Positions 17,619-27,296 of a stretch of DNA of 64,000 nt are shown piece after piece. Both the position numbers and the translations under genes were made by a program. The DNA comes from Aquimonas sp044344935. Its GTDB lineage: Bacteria; Pseudomonadota; Gammaproteobacteria; Xanthomonadales; Xanthomonadaceae. The stretch covers positions 1 to 64,000 of the forward strand of contig JBIJCA010000001.1 of NCBI GenBank assembly GCA_044344935.1, given 5' to 3'. How positions within the stretch are numbered: position 1 is the stretch's first letter; the number at the start of each line of letters is the position of its first letter. The notes under the pieces were generated by a model that was not told the DNA's origin, did no database searches, and saw only the letters and a program-made list of their open reading frames with translations.

Positions 17619-18412
17619 ACGAGTCGATCGTCGATCTCGGACACGGCCGTTTCGGTGTGCTGCATGGCTCGCAGGATCCGGCTGCGGTGATGTTGGTCCT
17701 GCTGAGCGCGGGCGCGGTGCACCGCCAAGGGCCCTTCCGGCTGTACGTTCAGCTTGCCCGACGGATGGCTGCGATCGGTTTCAGGAGCTTTCGCTTCGAT
17801 CAGCCCGGCATCGGCGATTCCCTGCAGGCGGCGGAGCGCCCGCAGCGCGAGATCGTCGGCGAGGTGCTCGATCGGCTGCAGGCGCAAACCGGCTGCGCGC
17901 GATTCATCGTCGGCGGCATCTGCAGCGCCGCCGACGCCGCCTGGCAACTCGCGCTCACGGATCCGCGGGTGTGCGGACTGCTGCTGCTGGATCCGGTTGC
18001 GTACAGCCCGCGCTGGTTCCGCTTCGGGAGGCTGCTGCGACTGCGATCACCCGCATCGATACTGGCAGCGCTGAAGCGGCGTCTGGCTGGTTTTGCGACC
18101 CGGGCGCCGCGCGGGCAGCTGGCGGTGGAATCGGACTACAGGGATTGGCCGAAGCCTTCGGAAGCGGGCCCCCAGCTCACAATACTGTGCGCTCGCGGGG
18201 TCGAGGTCTTTGCGCTCTACACCGGCGGTGTCGCGAATTATTTCCTGCATCCGCGGCAGTTTGCGGACACGTTTGGCAACGCCGCAGCGGATCCCCACGT
18301 GCAGTTCCAGTATTGGCCCGACGTCGACCATCTCTTCTACCGACCTGCCGACCGCGCACGTCTGATCGATCAGCTCTGCACCTGGACGCAGAGCCGGTTC
18401 GCTCGGCCTTGA
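17615..18412 (+). CDS. Alpha/beta hydrolase, exosortase A system-associated hydrolase 1 type
   Basis: The product is 265 residues with an alpha/beta-hydrolase fold. An oxyanion and early-strand region VLLSAGAVHRQGP is followed by FRFDQPGIGDS, then a nucleophile elbow GGICSAAD with cysteine at the nucleophile position (about residue 91), and a C-terminal histidine in DVDHLFY. It is translationally coupled (ATGA) to the partner whose elbow lacks a nucleophile. In exosortase A-type clusters, paired hydrolases of this kind are common beside the EPS genes. The reaction is unknown in the family. galE follows 25 bp downstream, so the three may be co-transcribed. Confidence 0.68.
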   Translation: MNESIVDLGHGRFGVLHGSQDPAAVMLVLLSAGAVHRQGPFRLYVQLARRMAAIGFRSFRFDQPGIGDSLQAAERPQREIVGEVLDRLQAQTGCARFIVGGICSAADAAWQLALTDPRVCGLLLLDPVAYSPRWFRFGRLLRLRSPASILAALKRRLAGFATRAPRGQLAVESDYRDWPKPSEAGPQLTILCARGVEVFALYTGGVANYFLHPRQFADTFGNAAADPHVQFQYWPDVDHLFYRPADRARLIDQLCTWTQSRFARP

Positions 18413-18437
18413 ACGCTCGAACCACGCGAGGATTCCC

Positions 18438-19451
18438 ATGCAGCGCAGCCCTATCCTGGTGACCGGCGGCGCCGGCTACATCGGCAGCCATGTCGTGCTG
18501 CAGCTTGTCGAGTCGGGCGAGGACGTCGTGGTGCTGGACAACCTGAGTACCGGGTTCCGCGAGGCCGTGCTCGGCGCCGAACTGGTGGTGGGTGAGGTTG
18601 GCGATCGCGAGGCCGTAGAGGCCCTTCTACGCTCGCGTGGAATCCGCACGGTCATGCACTTCGCCGCACGCACCATCGTGCCAGAGTCGGTCGAAGACCC
18701 CCTGCGCTACTACGGCAACAACACTTGCGCCACTCGCAATCTGCTGGAGGCATGCTCCCGCGCCGCGGTCGAGCACTTCGTGTTTTCCTCGACCGCCGCC
18801 GTCTATGGCATTCCGACCGGCGGCCGCGCGCGTGAGGATGGGCCCACTACGCCGATCAATCCCTACGGCACCAGCAAGTTGATGAGCGAGTGGATGCTGC
18901 GCGATCTGTCCGCAGCAAGCGCGCTGAGTCACGTTGCTCTGCGCTACTTCAACGTGGCGGGCTGCGATCCGCTGGGCCGGATCGGCCAGTCCACGGCGCG
19001 CGCCACCCTGCTGGTCAAGGTCGCGGCTGAAGCCGCGGTCGGCGCTCGCGGGGCGGTGCAGGTGTTCGGCACCGACTATCCAACCTTGGATGGAACCGGC
19101 GTGCGCGACTACATCCATGTCGTGGATCTTGCCTCCGCCCATCTGTCCGCGCTGCGTTACCTGCGCAACGGCGGCGCCTCGGTGACGCTCAATGCGGGCT
19201 ACGGGCATGGCTACAGCGTCCGCCAGGTGGTCGCGGCGATGTCGCGCGCCGCGGCACGGACAGTGCCGAGCGTTGATCAAGCGCGGCGTGCCGGTGATCC
19301 ACCGGAGCTGGTGGCGGATTGCGCGCGCATCGGCGCCATTCTTGACTGGACGCCGCGCCTCGACGACCTCGATCAGATCTGCATCAGCGCGCTGGCGTGG
19401 GAGCGGCAGCTTCTCGCCCGGCGCTCCGCGGCCACCAATGCGCCCGGCTGA
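18438..19451 (+). CDS. galE: UDP-glucose 4-epimerase
   Basis: The product is 337 residues, the usual GalE length. It shows the Rossmann motif VTGGAGYIGSH at the N terminus, a serine in FSSTAAVYG (about 118), the catalytic YGTSK (about 143) and the family block VRDYIHVVDLA (about 220). It interconverts UDP-glucose and UDP-galactose in the cytoplasm, using tightly bound NAD. It follows the hydrolase pair closely and precedes a VanZ-like gene that starts inside its last 14 bases. Its position next to the polysaccharide genes suggests it supplies galactose residues. Confidence 0.93.
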   Translation: MQRSPILVTGGAGYIGSHVVLQLVESGEDVVVLDNLSTGFREAVLGAELVVGEVGDREAVEALLRSRGIRTVMHFAARTIVPESVEDPLRYYGNNTCATRNLLEACSRAAVEHFVFSSTAAVYGIPTGGRAREDGPTTPINPYGTSKLMSEWMLRDLSAASALSHVALRYFNVAGCDPLGRIGQSTARATLLVKVAAEAAVGARGAVQVFGTDYPTLDGTGVRDYIHVVDLASAHLSALRYLRNGGASVTLNAGYGHGYSVRQVVAAMSRAAARTVPSVDQARRAGDPPELVADCARIGAILDWTPRLDDLDQICISALAWERQLLARRSAATNAPG

Positions 19452-19824
19452 TCGATCGGCTTGGTTCGGCTTCCTCCTGCTGAGCGCGGCTGGCCTGTTC
19501 GGCTTGCTGCTGCCGCTGGCGGATTCGGGCAGCGGGACGCGCGTGCTGCTCAACCTCGCGCACGTTCCACTGTTCGCATTCTGGACGGCGTTGCTGTTCC
19601 GGCTCGCTCTGCAGCGTGCGCCTGCGCGCGGCGCACTGCGGCTGACACTGCTGCTGGCAAGTGCAGTGGCGATGGGCAGCGAAGCCATGCAATCGGTGCT
19701 GCCGAGTCGTCAGTCGGACCTGCGTGACGTGTTCAGCAATCTGGCGGGCGTCGGACTCGGTGTGGCGTTTTCGCGATGGCGTTGGCGTCAGCGGTTCCGC
19801 GAGGCCAGAGCTGCTTCACAATAG
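19438..19824 (+). CDS. VanZ-like family membrane protein
   Basis: The product is 128 residues with three or four hydrophobic helices (about residues 9-30, 37-57, 65-80 and 100-115). A conserved VanZ-type pattern QSVLPSRQSDLRDVFSNLAG (about 88-107) contains the family Arg, Asp and Asn residues. VanZ-like proteins are small inner-membrane proteins often found in polysaccharide clusters, without a settled biochemical role. The ATG overlaps the end of galE by 14 bases, implying coupled translation. The longer upstream ORF lies wholly inside galE and is rejected. Confidence 0.75.
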   Translation: MRPADRSAWFGFLLLSAAGLFGLLLPLADSGSGTRVLLNLAHVPLFAFWTALLFRLALQRAPARGALRLTLLLASAVAMGSEAMQSVLPSRQSDLRDVFSNLAGVGLGVAFSRWRWRQRFREARAASQ

Positions 19825-19883
19825 CGGCCCGCCTTGTATCCACAAACCCACCGGGCGTCGCGCGCCCACTGCGGAGTCAAACC

Positions 19884-21719
19884 ATGTGTGGAATCGTTGG
19901 AGCCGTCGCCGAGCGTGACGTGACCGCCATCCTGATCGCGGGCCTGCATGCCCTCGAGTATCGCGGCTATGACTCCGCCGGGCTGGCGGTGTTGCAGGAA
20001 GGACAGCTGCAGCGGCGGCGTGCCAAGGGCAAGGTTCGGGATCTGGAGGCCCTGCTGACACGGGAGCCGGTGCTGGCCAAGATCGGTATTGCGCACACTC
20101 GCTGGGCCACGCACGGCGTTCCCAGCACGCATAACGCTCATCCGCATGTCTCGCAGAATCGGGTCTCCGTTGTCCACAACGGCATCATCGAGAACCACGC
20201 CGAGTTGCGTGAGGAGCTGTCCTCCCAAGGTTACGAATTCACTTCTGAGACCGACACCGAGGTCATCGCCCATCTGGTCGAGTCGCTGCTCAAGCGTGGA
20301 CTGGACCTGCGCGCGGCCGTGGTATCGGCTACCCAGCGCCTGCACGGCGCCTATGCGATCGCGGTGTTGTCCAGCGATGAACCGGGTCGGCTGATCGGCG
20401 CCCGGCGCGGCAGCCCGCTGGTGGTAGGCATAGGCATCGGCGAGCACTTCCTGGGCTCGGACGTGCAGGCGCTGCTTCGCGTCACCAATCGCTTCATCTA
20501 CCTGCAGGAAGGCGACATCGTCGAGATCCGCCGTGATGGTTACGACGTGTTTGACGATCAGGGCGCGACCGCCGAGCGCGAGGAGCGGGTGACCGATCTG
20601 TCGGCCGACGCCGTCGAGCGCGGCGAGTACCGTCACTACATGCTGAAGGAGATCCACGAGCAGCCGGACGCGGTGGCGCGCACGCTCGAAGGCCGGATCA
20701 GCGGCGACCGAATCCTGCCGAACGTATTCGGCGTGGATGCGGAGCGGCTGTTGGCGAACGTGAAGCAGCTGCACATCATCGCCTGCGGAACGAGTTATCA
20801 CGCCGGCATGGTGGCGAAGTACTGGATCGAAGCGCTGGCCGGTCTGCCTTGCGCGGTGGAGGTCGCCAGCGAGTATCGCTATCGAACCACGGTGGTGCCC
20901 GAGGGCACTCTGTTCGTTGCGATCTCGCAGTCAGGCGAAACGGCGGATACGCTTGCCGCGCTGCGGTCCGGCAAGGAGACTTCTCGCTATCTGGGCGCAT
21001 TGGCGGTGTGCAACGTGCCGGAGTCTTCGCTGGTGCGCGAGTCCGATCTCGTGCTGATGACGCGTGCGGGGCCAGAGATCGGCGTGGCATCGACGAAGGC
21101 GTTCACTACCCAGCTTGCCGCACTGGCATTGCTGACGCTCGAGTTGGGGCGCTTGAACGGCATGGCGGATGCCAAGTACACCGGCCTGGTGGCTCAGCTG
21201 GCGACGCTGCCACGCTTGGTGAGTGAAGCGCTCAAGCTGGAGCCGAAGGTGCACGCGCTGGCGGAGCGATTCGTTGACAAGCAGCATGCGCTGTTTCTGG
21301 GCCGTGGCGCGATCTACCCGATCGCCATCGAGGGAGCACTGAAGCTCAAGGAGATCTCCTACATCCACGCCGAGGCCTATCCTGCCGGTGAGCTCAAGCA
21401 TGGCCCGCTGGCGCTTGTGGATGAGCACATGCCGGTGATCGCGGTGGCTCCGAACAATCAGCTGTTGGAGAAGCTCAAGTCGAACCTGGAGGAAGTGCGC
21501 GCGCGTGGCGGCGAACTGTTCGTCATTGCCGACAACGATGTCGAGGTGCCCCTGGCCCCGGAGCGCGGTGCGCTGCTCAGGCTTGAATCCGGGGGCAATC
21601 TCGTGGGCCCTGCGGTGTTCAACATTCCGCTTCAGCTGCTGGCCTATCACGTGGCGGTGCTGAAGGGCACGGATGTCGATCAGCCGCGCAATCTGGCGAA
21701 GTCGGTGACGGTCGAGTAG
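19884..21719 (+). CDS. glmS: Glutamine-fructose-6-phosphate aminotransferase (isomerising)
   Basis: The product is 611 residues, standard length. The mature N terminus is Cys (MCGIVGAVAERD), the glutaminase nucleophile, and HTRWATHG follows near residue 73. The two SIS sugar-isomerase domains contain CGTSYHAG and SQSGETADT. The C terminus DQPRNLAKSVTVE is the diagnostic end of GlmS. It makes glucosamine-6-phosphate from fructose-6-phosphate and glutamine, the first step to UDP-GlcNAc for wall and polysaccharide. The start is fixed by the required N-terminal Cys. No glmS ribozyme is seen upstream. pdxJ follows after four bases. Confidence 0.96.
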   Translation: MCGIVGAVAERDVTAILIAGLHALEYRGYDSAGLAVLQEGQLQRRRAKGKVRDLEALLTREPVLAKIGIAHTRWATHGVPSTHNAHPHVSQNRVSVVHNGIIENHAELREELSSQGYEFTSETDTEVIAHLVESLLKRGLDLRAAVVSATQRLHGAYAIAVLSSDEPGRLIGARRGSPLVVGIGIGEHFLGSDVQALLRVTNRFIYLQEGDIVEIRRDGYDVFDDQGATAEREERVTDLSADAVERGEYRHYMLKEIHEQPDAVARTLEGRISGDRILPNVFGVDAERLLANVKQLHIIACGTSYHAGMVAKYWIEALAGLPCAVEVASEYRYRTTVVPEGTLFVAISQSGETADTLAALRSGKETSRYLGALAVCNVPESSLVRESDLVLMTRAGPEIGVASTKAFTTQLAALALLTLELGRLNGMADAKYTGLVAQLATLPRLVSEALKLEPKVHALAERFVDKQHALFLGRGAIYPIAIEGALKLKEISYIHAEAYPAGELKHGPLALVDEHMPVIAVAPNNQLLEKLKSNLEEVRARGGELFVIADNDVEVPLAPERGALLRLESGGNLVGPAVFNIPLQLLAYHVAVLKGTDVDQPRNLAKSVTVE

Positions 21720-21723
21720 GGCG

Positions 21724-22485
21724 ATGACAACGGTGCTGAGCGTCAATCTCAACAAGATTGCTGTCCTGCGTAACTCGCGCGGTGGCAGCGAGCCTTCGCT
21801 GCTGCATGCAGCGCAGGTGGCCGTCGATGCCGGCTGCGGCGGCATCACCCTGCATCCGCGTCCGGATTGTCGACATGTGCGCCCCCAGGATGTGCATGAC
21901 ATCGCCACTTGGCGACCTTCCCACGTGGAGCTGAACCTGGAGGGCAACCCCTTCGCAGGCGCGCGAGAGGGGTATCCCGGGTTCCTCGAGCTGGTCGAGG
22001 CTGCGCGCCCGCAGCAGGTGACCCTGGTGCCCGATGGCGATGGGCAGGTCACCTCCGACCACGGCTTCGACCTCGTGCGCGACGCCCTCACCCTGTCAGA
22101 CGTTGTTGATCGAATCAGGCGCTGTGGCGCTCGCGTCAGCGTGTTTGTTGATCCCGGTAGCAGAGGAGCAGCGAGCGCCGCCGGGTGGGGAATCGAGCGC
22201 GTGGAGATTTACACAGGCCCCTACGCGCAGGCCTTCGCTGCGGGCCAGTGGGGCGATGCGCTTGAGCAGTGCATCGCGACGGCGGAGGACGCCCTGGCAG
22301 CAGGGCTCGGGGTGAATGCAGGGCACGACCTCAACCAGCTCAATCTCGGGCTGTTCGCCGCTCGTGTGCCCAGGCTCGCGGAGGTGTCGATTGGCCACGC
22401 GCTCATCTGCGAGTCACTGTACGCAGGCCTTGACGCCACGGTCCGCAGCTATCTCCGCATCCTGTCGGCGGCACTCAAGCACTGA
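21724..22485 (+). CDS. pdxJ: Pyridoxine 5'-phosphate synthase
   Basis: The product is 253 residues forming a TIM barrel. Typical PdxJ segments are SVNLNKIAVLRNSRGG (start), GCGGITLHPRPDCRH (about 38-52), VELNLEGNP and GLGVNAGHDLN (about 197). It condenses 1-deoxyxylulose-5-phosphate with 3-amino-2-oxopropyl phosphate to form pyridoxine phosphate in the DXP-dependent vitamin B6 pathway. It is four bases downstream of glmS and probably co-transcribed. It converges on the third ExbD gene; in related Lysobacterales pdxJ also neighbours the exbD genes. Confidence 0.95.
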   Translation: MTTVLSVNLNKIAVLRNSRGGSEPSLLHAAQVAVDAGCGGITLHPRPDCRHVRPQDVHDIATWRPSHVELNLEGNPFAGAREGYPGFLELVEAARPQQVTLVPDGDGQVTSDHGFDLVRDALTLSDVVDRIRRCGARVSVFVDPGSRGAASAAGWGIERVEIYTGPYAQAFAAGQWGDALEQCIATAEDALAAGLGVNAGHDLNQLNLGLFAARVPRLAEVSIGHALICESLYAGLDATVRSYLRILSAALKH

Positions 22486-22590
22486 CCTCGTCCCTACGGC
22501 GAAAGGTGGGTCTTTGGGTGGCTTTGATCGGATGGTCGTTCCGCAAGCTCGCCAGGCGTGCGTCGAGCTGGCGGTTTCGGGAAGCGCTTG

Positions 22591-22615
22591 GATCCCGAAT
22601 CCGCTTTTCGGGATC
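22591..22615. terminator. Candidate hairpin between convergent pdxJ and exbD genes
   Basis: A perfect 9-bp stem, GATCCCGAA / TTCGGGATC with a 7-base loop, lies in the 204-bp gap where pdxJ (plus) and the third exbD (minus) converge. No strong U-run follows on either strand; TTTT occurs 17 bases after it on the plus strand. Its location suits a bidirectional terminator, but function is inferred. Confidence 0.4.
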
Positions 22616-22689
22616 GCGCGTGGAGTTTTAGCTTGCTGGGGGCGGCTCAGAACGCCGTCAGTGCAGCGAGGGGGACGGCGTGGCCCACT

Positions 22690-23094
22690 TCAGGGTGTCT
22701 GCAACTCCAAGCGGTTGAGTCCGTGGTTGCGGGCCAGTGCGAGCACTTCGGTCATGCGAGCGTAGGCTGCGTCTTGCGACACCTCGACCTGCAGGATCGG
22801 GGCGTCAGCGCGGGAGCCTTCCATTCGCAGGACTCGGTCCAAAGCCGCCATGCCCAGCGCTTGCCCTTCGAACAGCACTTCGCCTCCGGCGTCGATGCTT
22901 AGCCGAATGACGGTTGGTTCGATCGGTGTGATCTGCGGCGGACCCGGCTGCAGGGGCAGGTCGATTTGCCGAACCATGATTGGCGCGGCGACCAGAAAGA
23001 TGATGAGAAGTACGAGCATCACATCGACTAGCGGTGTGATGTTGATCTCTGATTTGTCCGCGTGTTCCGCCGAACCTGCATTCATGAAGGCCAT
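22690..23094 (-). CDS. ExbD/TolR-family biopolymer transport protein (third copy)
   Basis: The product is 134 residues. It has a short cytoplasmic N terminus, the signature INITPLVDVMLVLLIIFLV (membrane helix with the proton-path Asp at the start), and a periplasmic domain ending NHGLNRLELQTP. It would join a TonB/TolA-type energising complex with an ExbB-like protein. The start at 23094 is set by homology with the two neighbouring paralogues. It is separated from the second exbD by 213 bp holding a strong hairpin, so it may have its own promoter. Its periplasmic half is clearly different from the others. Confidence 0.85.
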   Translation of the reverse strand: MAFMNAGSAEHADKSEINITPLVDVMLVLLIIFLVAAPIMVRQIDLPLQPGPPQITPIEPTVIRLSIDAGGEVLFEGQALGMAALDRVLRMEGSRADAPILQVEVSQDAAYARMTEVLALARNHGLNRLELQTP

Positions 23095-23244
23095 GATCGA
23101 ACTCCCGATCGGGCGTTCCTTCGCTTGCGGGCCGGATTTCCTCTCCGGCGACGGCGGCCGCCGCTGGTTCGAGAGTGCGCGCTGGGGCGGACTCTTGGCA
23201 ACCCCGCGTTGATGACATGTCGTGCTGGACGTATGCGCTTCCGC

Positions 23245-23276
23245 CAAAACAAGAGGCCGCCTTGTGGGCGGCCTCT
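23245..23276 (-). terminator. Rho-independent terminator after the second exbD
   Basis: A perfect 10-bp stem, AGAGGCCGCC / GGCGGCCTCT with a 5-base loop, lies at 23252-23276. Read on the minus strand it is followed by TGTTTTGG. It sits 32 bases downstream of the second exbD stop and upstream of the third exbD, so it should end or attenuate the tonB-exbB-exbD-exbD transcript. Confidence 0.75.
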
Positions 23277-23307
23277 AGCGAAACTTCGATGCTGCTGTGC
23301 TGTTGGT

Positions 23308-23718
23308 TCAGAGCGTTTCGACGAAGCCGATCTTCTTCATGTCCGCGTTCTTTGCGGTGGACAGCACATCGGTCAGAACGTGGTACTGGACTTCCTGGTT
23401 CGCTTCGATCTCCAGCAGCGGCTGGGGGTCGCGACTGGCTTCCACCTTCAGCGACGGCAACAGCGCCGCCTTGGGCATGGGCGAGTTGTCCCAGAAAAGG
23501 CCGCCATCGGCGTCGATCCGCAAACGGATCGGCAGGGGCGGATCCACCACGTTTTCCGGCGGCTTCTGGCTCTGCTGCGGCAGATCGATTTCAATCTCCC
23601 GGGTCAGCATGGGCGCTGTGACCAGGAAGATGATCAGCAGGACCAGCATCACGTCGACCAACGGCGTGACGTTGATGTCCGCCATGTCGCCGCCATCACC
23701 CCCAGTTGTAAATGCCAT
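23308..23718 (-). CDS. exbD2: ExbD/TolR-family biopolymer transport protein (ExbD2)
   Basis: The product is 136 residues: a cytoplasmic stub, the helix signature INVTPLVDVMLVLLIIFLV (Asp near residue 22, the proton-path residue) and a periplasmic domain with IRLRIDADGGLFW. It works with ExbB to turn the proton gradient into movement of TonB for outer-membrane uptake. It follows exbD1 by 12 bases in the minus-strand tonB operon, and a terminator hairpin follows it. The pairing of two ExbD proteins with one ExbB is known in Xanthomonas-type tonB loci. Confidence 0.88.
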   Translation of the reverse strand: MAFTTGGDGGDMADINVTPLVDVMLVLLIIFLVTAPMLTREIEIDLPQQSQKPPENVVDPPLPIRLRIDADGGLFWDNSPMPKAALLPSLKVEASRDPQPLLEIEANQEVQYHVLTDVLSTAKNADMKKIGFVETL

Positions 23719-23730
23719 GCGTGCCTCCTC

Positions 23731-24153
23731 CTACCGTTCCGGGGTGATCACAAAGCCAACCTTGGCGACACCCACATCCTTGGCGATCTTGACCACGTCC
23801 GAGACCACCCGGTAACGCGTCGTGCGGTCGGCGCGGATCTCGACACGCGGCTGAGGCTTCTTCTGCGCTTCGACGGCCAGCTGCGCTTCCAGCAGGCTGC
23901 GCTGGATCGGCTGGTCGTTCCAGTACATCGCGCCGTTGTCGCGGATCGCAATGGTGATCGGCTGACCCGGCACGAGCGCAGCTTCAGGCACCTCGAGACG
24001 GTTTTCAGGCAGCTTCACCTGAATCTTGTGGGACATCAGGGGGGCCGTGATCATGAAGATGATCAGCAGCACCAACATCACGTCGACCAGCGGCGTGACG
24101 TTGATTTCCGCCATCGGCCCGGCTTGCTGATCGTTACCGCTGCTGAAGGCCAT
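23731..24153 (-). CDS. exbD1: ExbD/TolR-family biopolymer transport protein (ExbD1)
   Basis: The product is 140 residues with the same INVTPLVDVMLVLLIIFMI signature near residues 17-35 and a periplasmic domain ending VAKVGFVITPER. It resembles exbD2 more than the third copy. It lies 29 bp after exbB and 12 bp before exbD2, in a single operon with tonB. It is likely the main ExbD partner of the ExbB protein upstream. Confidence 0.9.
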   Translation of the reverse strand: MAFSSGNDQQAGPMAEINVTPLVDVMLVLLIIFMITAPLMSHKIQVKLPENRLEVPEAALVPGQPITIAIRDNGAMYWNDQPIQRSLLEAQLAVEAQKKPQPRVEIRADRTTRYRVVSDVVKIAKDVGVAKVGFVITPER

Positions 24154-24182
24154 TACTTAGAACTCCCGGTTCAACCGTCGGC

Positions 24183-25013
24183 TCAACGCTTGGACGAACC
24201 TTCGCCGACGCGAGAGCCGGTGGCGAAGAAGTCGTGCAGGTCGTGGGCGAAGGCGTCAAACGCCGCGTTGGTGGTGCGGTTCGCACGGTTGAAGAAGTTG
24301 TAGGCCATCACCGCCGGAATCGCGACGACCAGACCCAGCGCGGTCTTCAGCAGCGCCTCACCGACGGGACCCGCAACGGCGTCCAGCGAAGAGGAGCCGG
24401 AGGCGCCGATCTTGATCAGGGCCTTGTAGATACCCCAGGTGGTACCGAGCAGACCGATGAAGGGTGCGGCGGAACCGGTGGTCGCGAGGATGGTCATGCC
24501 GTTTTCCAGCCGCGAGCTCTCGCGGGTGACAGCCTGACGCAGCGCGCGGTCGATGAACTCCGAGCGGCTCAGGGTTTCAGCAAGACGCGAACCTTCGTTC
24601 TTCTGGTGATGTGCCGCTGCGATCGCACAGTCAAGCGCGATCTTCGAGAACGGCTCATTTGCAGGCTGCTCTTCCATGAAGCGGATCGCTTCCTGCGCGT
24701 TGCTGGTCTCCCAGAAGGTCCGGATGACGTGGTTGGCGCGCGCCCTGATGACCTGATTCTGGATGGTCTTGACGACGGTGTAGTACCAGCAGGCGATCGA
24801 CATCACCACCAGGGTGACGACCACCACCCAGGTGACGGCGAATTCACCGGGGTTCGCGACCATGTTGTTGAGCAGGCTGGAGATACCCATCTCTTTCAGC
24901 GCTGCTGCATTGGTGTCTGCGACGACGCCACCGATGATCTGATCCATCGGCGCCGGCGTGGCAGCCTGGGTAGCAGCCGCGGCTGCCGGCGTGTTGGAGG
25001 CTTCTTGGAGCAT
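24183..25013 (-). CDS. exbB: MotA/TolQ/ExbB-family proton channel protein
   Basis: The product is 276 residues. It has an N-terminal Ala/Thr-rich segment, then a helix VTWVVVVTLVVMSIACWYY (about 58-78). A cytoplasmic loop follows with EFIDRALRQAVTRESSRLENG, then two more helices (TTGSAAPFIGLLGTTWGIY about 175-195 and GLVVAIPAVMAYNFF about 230-245). The TTGSAAPFIGLLGT block is the ExbB/TolQ hallmark. With ExbD it forms the inner-membrane channel that energises TonB. It stands between tonB and exbD1, typical for this operon. Confidence 0.93.
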   Translation of the reverse strand: MLQEASNTPAAAAATQAATPAPMDQIIGGVVADTNAAALKEMGISSLLNNMVANPGEFAVTWVVVVTLVVMSIACWYYTVVKTIQNQVIRARANHVIRTFWETSNAQEAIRFMEEQPANEPFSKIALDCAIAAAHHQKNEGSRLAETLSRSEFIDRALRQAVTRESSRLENGMTILATTGSAAPFIGLLGTTWGIYKALIKIGASGSSSLDAVAGPVGEALLKTALGLVVAIPAVMAYNFFNRANRTTNAAFDAFAHDLHDFFATGSRVGEGSSKR

Positions 25014-25039
25014 TTGCTTACCCTTTTGCTAGTTAGGCG

Positions 25040-25699
<660 letters not shown>

Positions 25700-25831
25700 G
25701 CGCGATGTCGAGGTCTTGAGTCGATGCAACCACGCTGTCTGCCCGCTTGCCTAGACAAGCTGAACGACACGGGAACGGCATAGCTTATACCAAGTGATCT
25801 GTTCTGCCTAAGCCCACCCGGTGAACGAAGT

Positions 25832-27100
25832 TCAACGGTTGACCTGACGCAGGTAGGTCTCTGCCATGGTCTTGGTTTCCGGGTACTTCGCGGCTTCTCT
25901 GTATGCCGCCAGCGCGGCGGGCTGGTTGTTAAGTCCGAACTCCGCTGCTCCCAGGATCACATACGCATCTCCCGGTCGCTTCACACCCTTGGTGATCGCC
26001 TGGTTGGCCGCAGCCTTGGTTTCCGACCACCGTTCCAGTTCGGCGAGAGCCCGGGCCTGGTTCAGCGCCATTTCGCCGTCCGTTGCGAGTGCGTCCGCCC
26101 TACCAAAGGCATCCGCCGCTTTCTCGATGTTCTCTGAGAAATAGTAGGCCTCGCCGAGCCCGCGATAGATCTCCATGGACGGCTGCACCTTGCCCTCAGC
26201 CACTGCTTTGTCGAGCAGCTCCGCCGCTTTCAGATCCTGCTCCGCGTACCTGTACATCTTGGAGAGTTCTACGTAGTCGCGCTCCTCGACCAGAACACCG
26301 CTGGCGATACCCGCTTCCATGGTCTGGATGGCGTTCGGAATCAGGTCTGCGTTGACATAGATCGCCGAGAGATTGCGAATCAGACTGACGTTAGTGGGGT
26401 CACGCTCAAGCAGCTGAGTCGCGATCTCCGCTGCCTCGGCTGGACGGCCCAGTTCGAAGAGGCTCGCCATCAGCATCTGGGAAACCGAGTTGTCGCTCTT
26501 TTCCTGGAGCGCGCTCGCCTTGCGCAGGTCGGCTACCGCTTCTTCGTATTTTTCCAACCGGTAGTAGCAGTTGCCCCTGAGCGCGAAGATCTGCGCGTTC
26601 TCCGATCGGGTCTCGTCGATCCAGCGTGTGAACGTGGCGGCGGCCTCGGCGTACAGCTCATCCTGGAACTGAAGCTGCCCAACGTTCTGCAGTATCTGGT
26701 AGTACTGGTTGTTCTTGATGCCGCCCGCGTCCAAAGCCGCCTGGAAATAGCCTATGGCAGCTGGATAGTTGTCCCGGCCGAGCTCTATCTGCGCAAGGAT
26801 CTGGTTGAGGATCGAAACCTCGTAGATGCCGATTCCGCCGTTGGCCAGCAGCGCCTTGGCAGCTTCCTCTGTTTCGGCATCCTTGCCGTCCTCCTGCGAG
26901 AGATCAAACACGCGCTGGAGCTGCCGCTGGGTTCGCTGCGCGGGTTTGATCTTGGGCTCTTCGCGCGTGGCGTTCGGGAAAAGGACCTCTTCGGGCTCGG
27001 CCTGGCCACGCCTCTGGGCCTGCGAGTCGAAGGAGACGCCGAGAGCGAGACCGAGCGCGAGGAAGAGGCTGGCCTTCATGATGACGGGAGAGCTGCGCAT
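25832..27100 (-). CDS. Exported tetratricopeptide-repeat protein
   Basis: The product is 422 residues with a signal peptide (FLALGLALGVSFDSQAQ, cleavage about residue 29), then Gln/Arg/Glu-rich sequence. At least eight TPR-like helical pairs span residues 60-410 (for example AAIGYFQAAL, YEEAVADLRKASAL, AAEIATQLLERDP and AFGRADALATDG). TPR repeats bind partner proteins. It lies 132 bp from tonB on the same strand, so a periplasmic accessory to the TonB system is plausible. The ATG at 27100 (with AGGA upstream) is preferred; 27079 is a second possible start. Confidence 0.82.
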   Translation of the reverse strand: MRSSPVIMKASLFLALGLALGVSFDSQAQRRGQAEPEEVLFPNATREEPKIKPAQRTQRQLQRVFDLSQEDGKDAETEEAAKALLANGGIGIYEVSILNQILAQIELGRDNYPAAIGYFQAALDAGGIKNNQYYQILQNVGQLQFQDELYAEAAATFTRWIDETRSENAQIFALRGNCYYRLEKYEEAVADLRKASALQEKSDNSVSQMLMASLFELGRPAEAAEIATQLLERDPTNVSLIRNLSAIYVNADLIPNAIQTMEAGIASGVLVEERDYVELSKMYRYAEQDLKAAELLDKAVAEGKVQPSMEIYRGLGEAYYFSENIEKAADAFGRADALATDGEMALNQARALAELERWSETKAAANQAITKGVKRPGDAYVILGAAEFGLNNQPAALAAYREAAKYPETKTMAETYLRQVNR

Positions 27101-27296
27101 CAGTGTGTTCCTGGGAGAGTTCTCAGCGGTCGGTGCATCGCCGGTGGCCTGCAAGCCTAACCGCAGTTAGAGCAAGGACTCAAGGAGCGTCGCGCGAATT
27201 GCGCGTTGTGGAATCGATTCGTTCGTTAAGGCCTGCCGTCGTTTGAAAGGCAGCGAAACAGTACGGGCGACCCGGACGGGCAACGCTGGGCGCGGC

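Noticed and set aside
1713..18412. Complete exosortase A system
   Set aside because: The paired hydrolases and EPS genes fit, but no exosortase or PEP-CTERM protein was found, so the claim is limited to the hydrolases.
19825..19883. glmS ribozyme/riboswitch
   Set aside because: The 59-bp leader is too short, and such ribozymes are characteristic of gram-positive bacteria.
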